A stretch of DNA of 64,000 bases from Desulfovibrionales bacterium (GTDB lineage: Bacteria; Desulfobacterota; Desulfovibrionia; Desulfovibrionales; Desulfonatronaceae), in the NCBI GenBank assembly GCA_007693505.1, contig REDL01000082.1, forward strand, positions 62,001-126,000. The letters are read 5' to 3'. Positions 17,059 to 26,535 of the stretch are shown here, piece by piece. The position numbers and the translations under genes are program-made. Position 1 is the stretch's first letter. Every line of letters starts with the position of its first letter. Under the pieces are notes generated by a model. It was not told where the DNA came from. It saw nothing but the letters and a program-made list of their open reading frames with translations, and searched no databases.

Positions 17059-18921
17059 ATGCCAGGAAACATCGAATCAATAGGAGAAATTTCCAAGATT
17101 CTCCTCCAGGAAAACTGCATCTCGGAGAAACAACTGGGGTATGCCAAGCGCGTCCAGGCGAAACTGGGTCATCACCGGCTGCTGGTGGATGTCCTGAAGG
17201 ACCTGGAATTCGTCACTGAGGACCAGATCACCGCCGCGATTCGCAAAAACCGCTTGGAAATGCGCCTTGGAGGAATGCTTCTCGAACTGGGCATCATTTC
17301 CCAGAGCGACCTGGATGCGGCGTTGCACATCCAGAATACAGAGGAGCAAACTCGAAAAATCGGCGATATTCTCGTCGATCAGGGTTTTTTGGACGAAAAA
17401 AAGCTCACCGAAGTGCTCGCGTTGCACATGGGCATTCCCGTGGTCGAGGCCCGTTTCAAGCAGATTGACCCTGAACTGATGCAAATGGTCCCCCCTGCCC
17501 TGATGGACCAGGCATCCTTCCTCCCCCTCTCCCAGGATGAAGACCACCTTGTCGTCGCATTCACCGATCCGCAGGATCCCGTCGCCCTGGATCAGGTACA
17601 GCAAGTTTTCCGCCAAAAAATCAAGCCGGTCATCGCCACGAAGTCCGACATCCAGGAAGCCGTCATTCGCTACCGCAAAAGCAGTTCGCGAAGTACGGCG
17701 ATTGACGAGGCTTCCGTGGTCAGCATTGTCGAGACCATCATTTTGAAAGCCATCGAGGACAAGGCCAGCGACATCCATATCGAGCCGTTGCCGGATCGTC
17801 TTCGAGTCCGGTTCCGCAGGGACGGGGTCATGGAACAATACAAGGAATTCCCTGTTGAGATCGCCGCGTCGCTGATCAGTCGCATCAAGATTCTCTGTCA
17901 GGCCGACATCGCGGAAAAGCGCCGGCACCAGGGTGGCCGTATTTTGTTCGAGCACCCCGGGGGAGAGCTTGACCTTCGAGTTTCCTTTTACGTCACCATC
18001 CATGGTGAAACCGTGGTCATGCGCCTGCTGAGCCGTCAGGGAAAAATGATGGACATTCGGGATATTGGGATGCCCAAAAGAATGTTGAAGCGGTTTCTCC
18101 AGGAGGTGCTACATCAGCCCAGCGGCGTTTTTCTGGTCACCGGGCCCACCGGATCAGGCAAAACCTCCACGGTTTACAGTTGCCTGCAGTATTTGAACAC
18201 CCCCCATGTCAGTATCATCACAGCCGAGGACCCGGTAGAATTCGTCATTCCCGGGATCACGCAATGCTCCATTGACCCCAAGCTTCAGGTTACCTTTGAG
18301 GAAACCTTGCGCCACATTGTCCGCCAAGACCCTGATATCATTCTCATCGGTGAAATCCGGGACGCCTTTTCCGCGGATATTGCCGTACAGGCCGCCCTGA
18401 CAGGTCACAAAGTCCTGACGACCTTTCATACGGAGGACAGTGTTGGTGGCCTGATCCGGCTCCTCAACATGGATATTGAATCCTTCCTGATTGCCTCAAC
18501 GGTCACCGGCATTGTTGCCCAACGTCTGCTTCGCCGAGTCTGCCCCGCATGCGCCGAGCCCTACAAGCTGAAACCTGCCGAGCTGCAACTCCTGGGCTAT
18601 GATTTCAGTGAAACCCTCGGCCAGTCCTTTCGCCATGGCAAAGGTTGCGGTGCCTGCCGGAATACCGGATACAGCGGCCGCGTGGCTGTATTCGAATCAT
18701 TGATTATCAATGAAGACATCCGCCATGCCTTGCTGGAACGACGCACAAGCCACGACGTCCGAAACATCAGCATCAAGACCAGCGGACTGGTAACCCTGCT
18801 GGAGGAAGGGCTTGTCAAGGCCGCGCGAGGCATTACCAGCATTGAGGAAGTGTTTCGTTGTCTGCCGATGGTTCTCAAGCCCCGCCCACTGGGAATGTTG
18901 CAAACGATCCTGGGAGACTGA
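17059..18921 (+). CDS. GspE/PilB-family secretion or pilus assembly ATPase
   Basis: A 620-residue hexameric AAA-like traffic ATPase. N-terminal MshEN/T2SSE_N-like segments occupy about residues 1-205. The catalytic core has Walker A GPTGSGKT at 362-369, Asp box around 390, Walker B-like DIILIGEIRD and His box. A C4 zinc site is visible at C495-x2-C498 and C530-x2-C533, typical of extension ATPases GspE and PilB. It powers type IV pilus extension or type II secretion. It is 6 bp from an HDOD gene, and two PilT-like retraction ATPases lie 5 kb downstream, favouring a type IV pilus role. No pilin or platform protein gene is in the window. Confidence 0.88.
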   Translation: MPGNIESIGEISKILLQENCISEKQLGYAKRVQAKLGHHRLLVDVLKDLEFVTEDQITAAIRKNRLEMRLGGMLLELGIISQSDLDAALHIQNTEEQTRKIGDILVDQGFLDEKKLTEVLALHMGIPVVEARFKQIDPELMQMVPPALMDQASFLPLSQDEDHLVVAFTDPQDPVALDQVQQVFRQKIKPVIATKSDIQEAVIRYRKSSSRSTAIDEASVVSIVETIILKAIEDKASDIHIEPLPDRLRVRFRRDGVMEQYKEFPVEIAASLISRIKILCQADIAEKRRHQGGRILFEHPGGELDLRVSFYVTIHGETVVMRLLSRQGKMMDIRDIGMPKRMLKRFLQEVLHQPSGVFLVTGPTGSGKTSTVYSCLQYLNTPHVSIITAEDPVEFVIPGITQCSIDPKLQVTFEETLRHIVRQDPDIILIGEIRDAFSADIAVQAALTGHKVLTTFHTEDSVGGLIRLLNMDIESFLIASTVTGIVAQRLLRRVCPACAEPYKLKPAELQLLGYDFSETLGQSFRHGKGCGACRNTGYSGRVAVFESLIINEDIRHALLERRTSHDVRNISIKTSGLVTLLEEGLVKAARGITSIEEVFRCLPMVLKPRPLGMLQTILGD

Positions 18922-18926
18922 CATCT

Positions 18927-19811
18927 ATGTCCTCAAAACCCGCTCTGCTGGACGTTGTCCAGGAATATATCCATGCCCAGACGACCAGGCTACCGGTATT
19001 CAATCGCACCGGTTTGGTCATTCAACAGGAAATGTCCAAGCCCGAGCCCAGTTTCCAGGTTCTGGAAAGGGAAATCTCTCGGGACCAGGCTTTGACGTCA
19101 CAACTGTTGCGAACCGCCAATTCGGCATTCTATCGCGGCATGCGCCCCATTTCGACTATCCGTGACGCTATCCTCCGCCTGGGCACGGAAGAAGTCGCGA
19201 ACATCGTTTCCATGCTGACGCAACAGGAACTTTTCCGGACCAACGATCCCTTCCTAAGAAGGTACATGAACGACCTCTGGCTGCACTCGGTCTGCTGTGC
19301 CTCGGGAACCTACTGGCTAACCAAACGACTCAAAATGCCCAGCGAGACCCCCAAAGCCTTCTTCGCCGGGCTGCTTCACGATGTGGGCAAACTCTTCCTC
19401 TTGCGGGTCATCGAGGAACTGCAACGCAGCAAAAAAATTGACATGGCCATGACACCGGAATTCCTCCAGGAACTCATTGCCAACCAGCATGCCGCGCAAG
19501 GCTATGAATTGATGCAGCATTGGAATATCCCCAAGGAATACTGCGTGGTTGCCAGGGATCATCACCTGGAAAGCTTCGATGTCAACGACACGCTCCTGGC
19601 GCTCGTCCGGTTGGCCAATGCAGCCTGCGCCAAGCTGGGCATCGGACTGCACCAGGACGACAATATTGACCTGGCTTCTTGTAAAGAAGCCATGATTCTG
19701 GACATTTCTGAGGTGAAACTGGCGGAACTGGAAATCCGCCTTGAAGATACCTTGTCCTTTCTGAACGCCAATCTGGAGTCTCCGGCCACAGTTCAGCAGG
19801 AGGAGAGCTAG
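18927..19811 (+). CDS. HDOD domain signalling protein
   Basis: A 294-residue protein, mostly a single HDOD domain (about residues 20-215): LLRTANSAFYRG, then ISTIRDAILRLG, then FFAGLLHDVGKL, then HWNIPKEY. HDOD is a non-hydrolytic relative of HD phosphohydrolases used in signalling and motility control. It starts 6 bp after the GspE-like ATPase, so the two are almost surely cotranscribed, and it may regulate the ATPase or respond to it. A longer open frame from 18858 overlaps the ATPase and is rejected. Confidence 0.85.
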   Translation: MSSKPALLDVVQEYIHAQTTRLPVFNRTGLVIQQEMSKPEPSFQVLEREISRDQALTSQLLRTANSAFYRGMRPISTIRDAILRLGTEEVANIVSMLTQQELFRTNDPFLRRYMNDLWLHSVCCASGTYWLTKRLKMPSETPKAFFAGLLHDVGKLFLLRVIEELQRSKKIDMAMTPEFLQELIANQHAAQGYELMQHWNIPKEYCVVARDHHLESFDVNDTLLALVRLANAACAKLGIGLHQDDNIDLASCKEAMILDISEVKLAELEIRLEDTLSFLNANLESPATVQQEES

Positions 19812-20043
19812 ACAGTGCATAATCCGTTGCTTCCAGCATCGACAATCCACCAAATCAAAAGAATGCACGGTTTACCCCTTCAGTGAGGGCTGCTCAGATG
19901 TTTTCAACAGGTGAAAACCGCATCCACTATGCCAAACCCTGGGCAATTTGTTCAGAATCGGCTTGCAACGGAATATGGACCTGTCTAAAGTTATCATGCT
20001 TCGGACCATCTTCCTTCTCCCACCTGAACCAGCGAGGGTCACC

Positions 20044-20613
20044 ATGCGCCGTCTTCAGCACACCCTGATCGTATGTATTGCCTTACTCTTTCCCATCCAG
20101 TCTCTTGCCCAGGAAGGCCCCTTCAGCCCAGGCGACCACCTGCCGGCCTTTTCCATGACCGCCCCGGAATCCGCTGCGCACCGAAATGCTTTAGGCCTGT
20201 CCACGGAAGTGGCCACGTTCACCCTGGCCGACGTTGACGCTCCGGCCGTCCTGATCCAGATATTCAGCATGTATTGCCCCATCTGCCAACGCGAAGCCCC
20301 CGAGATGAACAGGCTTTATGAACTCCTGCGGGAGGAAGGCTTGGCGGATCAAATCACAATCCTGGGGCTTGGCGCAGGAAACTCCGACTTGGAAGTCCAG
20401 GTCTTTCAGGAGCGATACAATGTCCCGTTCCCCATGATTTCCGACCCGGACTACATCCTGCACCAAGCTTTTCACGCTGTGGGCACGCCCTATTTCATCC
20501 TGGCACAACCCACCGATTCTTCGGAAACGGGCCATGTCGTCCGGCTCTCGCATCTCGGCGCGTTTGATTCCGCGGAAACCTTCCTCGAAAGCCTCTTGGA
20601 CGCCAAACAATAG
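20044..20613 (+). CDS. Exported thioredoxin-like (TlpA/redoxin) protein
   Basis: A 189-residue protein with a cleavable signal peptide (about residues 1-22, ending SLAQ) and a thioredoxin-fold active site CPIC in the context FSMYCPICQREAPEMN. It is expected to act as a periplasmic thiol oxidoreductase. RBS GAGGGT precedes the ATG at 20044. The frame extends upstream to 19948 without signal-sequence character and is rejected. It is 8 bp upstream of an exported peroxiredoxin, so the pair may form a periplasmic reductant-peroxidase couple. Confidence 0.82.
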   Translation: MRRLQHTLIVCIALLFPIQSLAQEGPFSPGDHLPAFSMTAPESAAHRNALGLSTEVATFTLADVDAPAVLIQIFSMYCPICQREAPEMNRLYELLREEGLADQITILGLGAGNSDLEVQVFQERYNVPFPMISDPDYILHQAFHAVGTPYFILAQPTDSSETGHVVRLSHLGAFDSAETFLESLLDAKQ

Positions 20614-20621
20614 GAGGCATC

Positions 20622-21254
20622 ATGCATCCCCTTCATCTCCTGAAATTCATGGTGCAGACAGCTCTGCTTACCGGCATTACCTGGGTGGTGTTTCTTGCCG
20701 GAGCGGCTTTTGCGGCACCATCTCAAGACTTTGCCGGACAAATTTATCAACCCCAACACCTTACGCCCATTGACAGCGAATTGAACGTCCGGGTGGGAGA
20801 CCAGGCCCCGGATTTCACTCTGCCCGGCACGCAGGGCGGGACCATCACCTTGAGTGACTTCAAGGGCCGGAAGAACGTGATGCTGTCCTTCGTGCCCGCT
20901 GCCTGGACACCGGTCTGTTCGGACCAGTGGCCCGGATACAACATCCTGCAAGACATTTTTGACGCCCATGAGACAATAATTTTGGGAATTACCGTGGACA
21001 ACATACCCACGCTCCACTCCTGGATCGCGGCCATGGGCGGGCTCTGGTTCCCTGTTCTTTCCGACTTTTGGCCCCATGGGCACACCGCGGAAGTCTATGG
21101 ACTGCTCCGAAGCGACGGCACCACGGAGCGCGCGCTGATCTTCGTCGACAAGCAGGGAGTGATCCGCTTTGCGCATGTGGAGGACATCAATATCCGTCCT
21201 CCACTGGAAATCGTCATGGAAGGCTTGCAGGCCCTGGGTAACCCTGCCCCGTAA
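20622..21254 (+). CDS. Exported AhpC/TSA-family peroxiredoxin
   Basis: A 210-residue protein with an N-terminal signal (about residues 1-32, ending AAFAA) and an AhpC/TSA domain with the peroxidatic-cysteine motif [12 protein letters not shown]. It has one Cys in the mature domain, so it is 1-Cys-like and would need an external thiol donor, for which the upstream CPIC protein is the obvious candidate. Peroxiredoxins are normally cytoplasmic, so the export signal is notable. RBS TAGGAGG precedes the ATG. Confidence 0.83.
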   Translation: MHPLHLLKFMVQTALLTGITWVVFLAGAAFAAPSQDFAGQIYQPQHLTPIDSELNVRVGDQAPDFTLPGTQGGTITLSDFKGRKNVMLSFVPAAWTPVCSDQWPGYNILQDIFDAHETIILGITVDNIPTLHSWIAAMGGLWFPVLSDFWPHGHTAEVYGLLRSDGTTERALIFVDKQGVIRFAHVEDINIRPPLEIVMEGLQALGNPAP

Positions 21255-21387
21255 CCGGAACGCCACAGCCCCTGCCCAACATCTTCACGTTGACTTGGGC
21301 GCAAAAATTTGTTTTCAAACCGGGGTTCAGGTTCCTGGCTTGCCGGGAAATTCGCAGGCTCGAAAGAGGCTACCGCGGGGCACCGGA

Positions 21388-22032
21388 TTGAGAATTGATC
21401 CAGTACGCAATAGAGAACGCATGGTTCGCGAGCAGATCGCGTCACGGGGCATCACGGATACGCCGGTGCTTGCGGCCATGCGCAAGGTTCCCCGGCACAT
21501 GTTCGTGGAAGAGGCCTTGCGATCCCAGGCGTACGAAGACCACCCCCTGCCCATCGGCTACGGCCAAACCATCTCCCAGCCGTTCATCGTGGCGCTCATG
21601 ACCTCCGTGCTGAACGTCCAGCCGGGTATGCGCGTTCTGGAAATCGGCACGGGTTCCGGTTATCAGGCCGCGATCCTGGCCGAGATGGGCGCCGAGGTCT
21701 ATTCCGTGGAGCGAATTCAAAGCCTGTATTCCGCCGCGCTGACCCGCTTGAACACGTTGCGCTATTTCAATGTCCATCTGAAACTGGATGACGGCACCAT
21801 GGGCTGGCCGAAAGAGGCCCCTTTCCAGCGGATCATGGTCACAGCCGGCGGGCCGGACGTACCGCCGCCGCTCCTGGAGCAACTCGACGAGTCGGGCATT
21901 TTGATCATCCCTATTGGATCTCGACAGCGCAGCCAGGAACTGATCCGATTCGTCAAGAAAGAAGGCAAAATCATGAAAGCAAACCTGGGTTCGGTCATGT
22001 TCGTCGACCTGGTCGGCACCCACGGATGGTAA
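21388..22032 (+). CDS. pcm: Protein-L-isoaspartate O-methyltransferase
   Basis: A SAM-dependent methyltransferase that repairs isoaspartyl residues. Motif [18 protein letters not shown] and the family segments [18 protein letters not shown] and VTAGGPDVP are present. The TTG at 21388 gives the usual PCMT N-terminus ([15 protein letters not shown]) and 214 residues. The ATG at 21421 is the conservative alternative (203 residues); neither has a strong RBS. It sits between the peroxiredoxin and an Mrp-type ATPase on one strand, a protein-damage and repair neighbourhood. Confidence 0.88.
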   Translation: MRIDPVRNRERMVREQIASRGITDTPVLAAMRKVPRHMFVEEALRSQAYEDHPLPIGYGQTISQPFIVALMTSVLNVQPGMRVLEIGTGSGYQAAILAEMGAEVYSVERIQSLYSAALTRLNTLRYFNVHLKLDDGTMGWPKEAPFQRIMVTAGGPDVPPPLLEQLDESGILIIPIGSRQRSQELIRFVKKEGKIMKANLGSVMFVDLVGTHGW

Positions 22033-22042
22033 CCGAGGCACC

Positions 22043-22981
22043 ATGGTCAATGCATCCAATTCTTCTTCAGCCCCCACCTGCACCTCCTGCCCGTCTCGCA
22101 GGAAGGGCGGTCTGGATGGGCGCTCCGCGGCGAACACCGCGCAAGACCGGCTGATCAAATCCACCCTGGACAACATCCGGTTCAAACTCTTCGTGATGAG
22201 CGGCAAGGGTGGCGTGGGCAAAAGTTCCATTGCCGTGAACTTGGCCGCTGCCCTGGCCTTGAACGGCTATCGGGTCGGGTTGCTGGACGTGGACATTCAT
22301 GGCCCCAGCATTCCGCACCTCCTGGGCCTCTCCGGCACCCTGGACAAATCGCGCGGCTCCTTGATCGCCCCAAAACAATACGGGGAGCGACTCTTCGTGG
22401 TCTCCATGGAATCGTTGCTGAAAGATCCGGACCAGGCCGTGCTCTGGCGCGGCCCGATGAAGACAGCGGCCATCCGCCAGTTTATCGCCGACGTGGACTG
22501 GGGCCACCTGGACTTCCTCGTGGTGGACTCTCCCCCCGGCACCGGCGACGAACCCATGACCGTACTGAAGACCATTCCTGAGGCATTGAGTATCGTGGTC
22601 ACCACGCCTCAGGAAATCTCCCTGGCCGACGTGCGCAAATCCATTAACTTCCTGCAGTACGCCCATGCCAACATTCTGGGCCTGGTGGAAAACATGAGCG
22701 GTCTGATTTGTCCGCACTGCACGCAGCGAATCGAGCTGTTCAAGACCGGCGGAGGCAAGGCTTTAGCTGAAAAGTATGGTCTGGATTTCCTGGGTGCGGT
22801 CCCCCTGGACCCGGCGGCCGTGGTCGCCGGCGACCTGGGCAGACCCGTGGTCATGCTGGAGGAGGAAACGCCCGCCAAACAGGCCCTTTTGCAGCTCGCG
22901 AACAGGGTTGTCCAAGCCTCTGAAAACAGTCTCGAGGCCACTGCCCGCGCGATGGACCTGGAGGAAGGACCCCAAACTTGA
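22043..22981 (+). CDS. mrp: Mrp/NBP35-family iron-sulfur cluster carrier ATPase
   Basis: A 312-residue P-loop ATPase with deviant Walker A SGKGGVGKSS near residues 54-63, switch motifs LDVDIHGPSIPHLLG and DSPPGTGDEPMT, and the C-terminal CPHC pair that holds a bridging [4Fe-4S] cluster. A second Cys pair near the N-terminus (CTSCPS) is typical of NBP35-like members. It transfers Fe-S clusters to apoproteins, important in an organism rich in Fe-S redox enzymes. It starts 10 bp after pcm with a GAGGCACC leader, and its stop overlaps the spacer of the next gene's RBS. Confidence 0.92.
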   Translation: MVNASNSSSAPTCTSCPSRRKGGLDGRSAANTAQDRLIKSTLDNIRFKLFVMSGKGGVGKSSIAVNLAAALALNGYRVGLLDVDIHGPSIPHLLGLSGTLDKSRGSLIAPKQYGERLFVVSMESLLKDPDQAVLWRGPMKTAAIRQFIADVDWGHLDFLVVDSPPGTGDEPMTVLKTIPEALSIVVTTPQEISLADVRKSINFLQYAHANILGLVENMSGLICPHCTQRIELFKTGGGKALAEKYGLDFLGAVPLDPAAVVAGDLGRPVVMLEEETPAKQALLQLANRVVQASENSLEATARAMDLEEGPQT

Positions 22982-22992
22982 GGAGGTCGCCA

Positions 22993-23595
22993 ATGCAGAC
23001 GAACACCCCCCGCTTCCTCTCCATTGTCGGAGCACTCATCAGCACGTTGGTGATGCTGCTGCTCTGGACAGGAATCTGTGCTGCGGGCACAATTTTCTTC
23101 TACAAGGATGAGCATGGGGTGATGCATTTTACAGACACCCCCAGTTCGGCAAAATTTCGCCCCTTTCAATCGTTACGTTCACGCATGACTAGCAGCGCGG
23201 ACCGGGCTTCCATCGCCCGGTACGTGGACCGGTACAGCCAGCAACATGGCATCGACCCGCTTCTGGTCATGGCCGTGATCGAAATCGAGTCCGGTTTCAA
23301 TCACCGGGCCGTCTCCCGGGCCGGAGCCCAGGGCTTGATGCAGATCATGCCCGCCACCCAGCAGGACCTGGGACTGGCAGCGCCCTTTGATCCCGCGGAG
23401 AATATCGAAGCCGGCATCCGTTACCTCAAAATGCTCATGCATCGCTTTCCTGACCTGTCCCTGGCGCTGGCCGCCTACAATGCCGGGCCAGCCAACGTGG
23501 AGCGCTACAACGGCATCCCCCCCTTCCGGGAGACCCAAAACTACGTCCGCAAAGTCCTGGCCAATTACGATCGCCGGCGGGCGGCGCTCAACTAG
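22993..23595 (+). CDS. Lytic transglycosylase (SLT) with DUF4124 domain
   Basis: A 200-residue exported protein: signal peptide (about 1-34), a DUF4124-like segment (FYKDEHGVMHFTDTP), then an SLT domain with the catalytic glutamate in IEIESGFNHRAVS and the signatures GAQGLMQIMPAT and LALAAYNAGPANV. It cleaves peptidoglycan glycan strands with 1,6-anhydro product formation. The start at 22993 follows GAGGAGG; a start 15 bp earlier is in frame but badly placed. It lies between mrp and pgsA. Confidence 0.92.
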   Translation: MQTNTPRFLSIVGALISTLVMLLLWTGICAAGTIFFYKDEHGVMHFTDTPSSAKFRPFQSLRSRMTSSADRASIARYVDRYSQQHGIDPLLVMAVIEIESGFNHRAVSRAGAQGLMQIMPATQQDLGLAAPFDPAENIEAGIRYLKMLMHRFPDLSLALAAYNAGPANVERYNGIPPFRETQNYVRKVLANYDRRRAALN

Positions 23596-23602
23596 ACGCC
23601 CC

Positions 23603-24154
23603 ATGCTCAACCCCGCCAACCAGGTCACCCTGGCACGGATCCTGGCCATTCCCGCCCTGGTCCTGCTTCTCTCCTTCCCAAGCAAGCCGGTCAACGCCGT
23701 CGCCATGGTCGTCTTTATACTCGTCGCATTGACCGACCTTGCCGACGGATTCATCGCCCGACGTTGGAATCTTGTTTCCAACCTGGGAAAATTTCTTGAT
23801 CCCCTGGCCGACAAACTGCTGATCAGCTCCGTCTTGATCATGCTTGTTTTCCACGGCTGGATCCACGCCTGGATCGCCATTGTGATCATTGCCCGCGAGC
23901 TGACGGTCACCGGGTTGCGGGCCATTGCCGCGGATCAGGGATACATTCTGGCCGCGGACAGTTTCGGCAAACTCAAGGCCGTCATCCAGGTGGTCGCCTT
24001 GTGTCCGCTGATCCTGCACTACCCCTGGTGGGGATTTGACCCCCAACCTTTGGGCGCGGTGTTGCTCGCTTTAGCCCTGGTTCTCACCGTTTTTTCCGGG
24101 GCAAAATACGTGATCCACTTCTTTCGTGAAGTGAATCGGGACGACGCGCCATAG
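23603..24154 (+). CDS. pgsA: CDP-diacylglycerol--glycerol-3-phosphate 3-phosphatidyltransferase
   Basis: A 183-residue membrane enzyme making phosphatidylglycerol phosphate, the precursor of phosphatidylglycerol. The CDP-alcohol phosphotransferase signature is perfect: DG-x2-AR-x8-G-x3-D-x3-D (DGFIAR, then GKFLDPLAD). About four to five membrane segments are evident. The ATG is 8 bp after the transglycosylase stop. Confidence 0.93.
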   Translation: MLNPANQVTLARILAIPALVLLLSFPSKPVNAVAMVVFILVALTDLADGFIARRWNLVSNLGKFLDPLADKLLISSVLIMLVFHGWIHAWIAIVIIARELTVTGLRAIAADQGYILAADSFGKLKAVIQVVALCPLILHYPWWGFDPQPLGAVLLALALVLTVFSGAKYVIHFFREVNRDDAP

Positions 24155-24202
24155 CCGGGGGGCCGATAGTGCGGCTTACGCCCTCATCCCCAGGAGAACA
24201 CC

Positions 24203-25285
24203 ATGGCCCAGATTGACGCCTTTTTCCAAATGATGCACGAACTGGGAGCATCGGACCTGCACCTGTCTTCGGGATCACAACCAATTATTCGCCTGCACGG
24301 CGACCTGCAGCGCGTCAAATACAAAGTATTGGAGCATGATGAACTGAAGAAAATGCTCTATGAAATAACCCCGGAACAAAAGGTCAAGGACTTCGAGGAG
24401 AGCGGAGATGTGGACTTTTCCTACGAGATCCCCAATCTGGCCCGCTACCGGGTCAATTTTTTTCAACAGCGTCGCGGTTGTGCCGCGGTGTTCCGGGAAA
24501 TTCCTCAGAAAATTCTCAGCATCGACGACCTGAACCTGCCCCCCCTGTTCAAGAACCTGGCCATGCTGCCCAAGGGTTTGGTCCTGGTCACCGGACCCAC
24601 GGGGAGCGGAAAGTCCACAACCCTCGCGGCCATCGTGGACTATGCCAACCGCCATCGCAAAGACCATATCCTGACCATTGAGGACCCCATTGAATTCGTC
24701 CACAAGCCGGTCAGCTGCCTGATCAACCAGCGAGAGGTTTCCAGGGACACTTTGAGCTTCAAGTCCGCCCTGCGTGGGGCGTTGCGCGAGGACCCGGATA
24801 TTATCCTGGTCGGGGAAATGCGCGACCTGGAAACCATTGAGCTGGCCATCGAGGCCGCGGAAACAGGTCACCTGGTCTTTTCCACCTTGCACACCATTTC
24901 CGCATCCAAGACCGTGGACAGAATCATCGAGGTATTCCCCGGAGACGTCCAGGGTCAGATCCGCTCCGGTCTTTCCGAATCACTGCGGGCGGTGATCTCC
25001 CAGAACCTGTTCAAGCGCATCGACCGTCCCGGCCGTGCCGCGGCCCTGGAGATCCTTGTGGGTGTACCGGCGGTGCGCAACCTGATTCGGGAAAACAAGA
25101 CCTTCCAACTCAATTCCGTCATCGAAACCGGACGCAAGTACGGCATGCAATCCCTGGACGACGCCATTCTCAAACTGCTCCAGGAAGGCGCCGTCTCGCC
25201 AACGGACGCCTACAACAAGGCCGTTATCAAATCCAAGTTCCGGGACTTCCTGACCGAGCCTCCGCAGGATTTCACCGAGGTCTGA
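24203..25285 (+). CDS. pilT: PilT-type twitching motility ATPase
   Basis: A 360-residue retraction ATPase. The N-terminal PAS-like region begins with GASDLHLSSG; Walker A GPTGSGKST is at 131-139. The Asp box (TIEDPIEFVH), Walker B-like DIILVGEMRD and His box (TGHLVFSTLHT) are intact, and the C4 zinc site of PilB is absent, as expected for PilT. It depolymerises type IV pili. RBS AGGAGAACACC. It is followed after 3 bp by a second PilT-like gene. Confidence 0.92.
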   Translation: MAQIDAFFQMMHELGASDLHLSSGSQPIIRLHGDLQRVKYKVLEHDELKKMLYEITPEQKVKDFEESGDVDFSYEIPNLARYRVNFFQQRRGCAAVFREIPQKILSIDDLNLPPLFKNLAMLPKGLVLVTGPTGSGKSTTLAAIVDYANRHRKDHILTIEDPIEFVHKPVSCLINQREVSRDTLSFKSALRGALREDPDIILVGEMRDLETIELAIEAAETGHLVFSTLHTISASKTVDRIIEVFPGDVQGQIRSGLSESLRAVISQNLFKRIDRPGRAAALEILVGVPAVRNLIRENKTFQLNSVIETGRKYGMQSLDDAILKLLQEGAVSPTDAYNKAVIKSKFRDFLTEPPQDFTEV

Positions 25286-25288
25286 GCC

Positions 25289-26476
25289 ATGGAACGTTCC
25301 CATCTCGACAGCATCATCGCCGAGGTTTTGCAAAAGGCCCCGGACACTTCGGATATTCTGTTCACCGTGGGCAAGCCCATTCAGGCCGAGGTTCACGGAA
25401 AACTGACCGACATTTCCACAACTCTGCTCCCCGCGGCCCTGGTTCCTTTCCAAATCGAGTCCATCGGCTTTTGCATGGTGCTCAACAAGCTCTCCGGCAG
25501 CTTGCGCCTGTTCCAGGATCTGATCGGCAACGGCTCGTGCGACCTCTCTTACGACCTTCGTGGGTATTGCCGCTTTCGCGTGAACATGTTCTTTCAGAAG
25601 GGGTCGCCATCCCTCGTGATGCGCAAAATGCCCAGCCAGATCCCGACCCTCAATCAACTCAACCTGCCGCCGCTTTTCGACCACATGGCCGATGAGCAGT
25701 ACGGCCTGATCCTGCTGACCGGAGGGACGGGCACCGGTAAATCCACCACATTGGCGGCGTTGATCGACGCAATCAACGCCCGTTATGCCAAACACATCCT
25801 GACCCTGGAAGATCCCGTGGAATTTGTGCACCAGCATAAGCGCGGCACGGTCAACCAGCGAGAACTGGGGTTAGACTTCGATCAGTTCTCGTCGGGGCTG
25901 CGCGCCGCGTTGCGGCAGGCTCCCAAGGTGATCCTCGTCGGAGAAATTCGCGACCGGGAAACCATTGAGATCGCCCTGCAGGCATCGGAAACCGGTCACC
26001 TGGTTCTGGGCACTCTGCACACCAGCGATACGGGCCAAACCATCAATCGCATCATCGGCATGTTTGAGCTGGCCGAAGAACGCCTGATCCGCCAACGCTT
26101 GTCTCAGGCCCTGAAATATGTCGTCTCCCAACGACTGATGCCGCGCCTGAGTGGCGGACGTGTCGCCGCACTGGAAATCCTGGTCAACACCCTGCGCATC
26201 CGGGAATTGATCGTCAATGGTGAATCCGGGGAGAAGACCTTCTACAACGTGGTCGAATCCGGGGAAGCCTATGGCATGTTCACCTTTGATCAACATTTGG
26301 CGAAACTGTTTCAAGAAGAAGTGGTCACTGAAGAGGCGGCCATGAACACGGCCTCGGATCGTTCTCGTCTGGGCCAGTCCATCAATCGCATCAAATTGAT
26401 CCGTGGTGAAAAGGTCACGAATATCGAAGGCCTGGAACTGGATGTCACCTATGACGAACAAAACAGCCGGGCCTAG
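25289..26476 (+). CDS. pilU: PilT paralogue, PilU-like retraction ATPase
   Basis: A 395-residue PilT-family ATPase with Walker A GGTGTGKST at about 145-153, Asp box (TLEDPVEFVHQHK), KVILVGEIRDRET and TGHLVLGTLHTSDT. Arrangement as pilT-pilU is common; PilU boosts PilT-dependent retraction in species where it was tested. The symbol is by position and family and would need a tree against PilU. It lies 3 bp after pilT, and its codirectional neighbour downstream is a zinc-ribbon receiver-like protein. Confidence 0.85.
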   Translation: MERSHLDSIIAEVLQKAPDTSDILFTVGKPIQAEVHGKLTDISTTLLPAALVPFQIESIGFCMVLNKLSGSLRLFQDLIGNGSCDLSYDLRGYCRFRVNMFFQKGSPSLVMRKMPSQIPTLNQLNLPPLFDHMADEQYGLILLTGGTGTGKSTTLAALIDAINARYAKHILTLEDPVEFVHQHKRGTVNQRELGLDFDQFSSGLRAALRQAPKVILVGEIRDRETIEIALQASETGHLVLGTLHTSDTGQTINRIIGMFELAEERLIRQRLSQALKYVVSQRLMPRLSGGRVAALEILVNTLRIRELIVNGESGEKTFYNVVESGEAYGMFTFDQHLAKLFQEEVVTEEAAMNTASDRSRLGQSINRIKLIRGEKVTNIEGLELDVTYDEQNSRA

Positions 26477-26535
26477 GCCGTGATCGAAATTACCTTGCCC
26501 CACTCATTCTCCAATTTCGGAGCCGGAGTTCCCGC

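Noticed and set aside
22067-22717. 216-codon minus-strand frame overlapping mrp
   Set aside because: Shadow of the clear Mrp gene.
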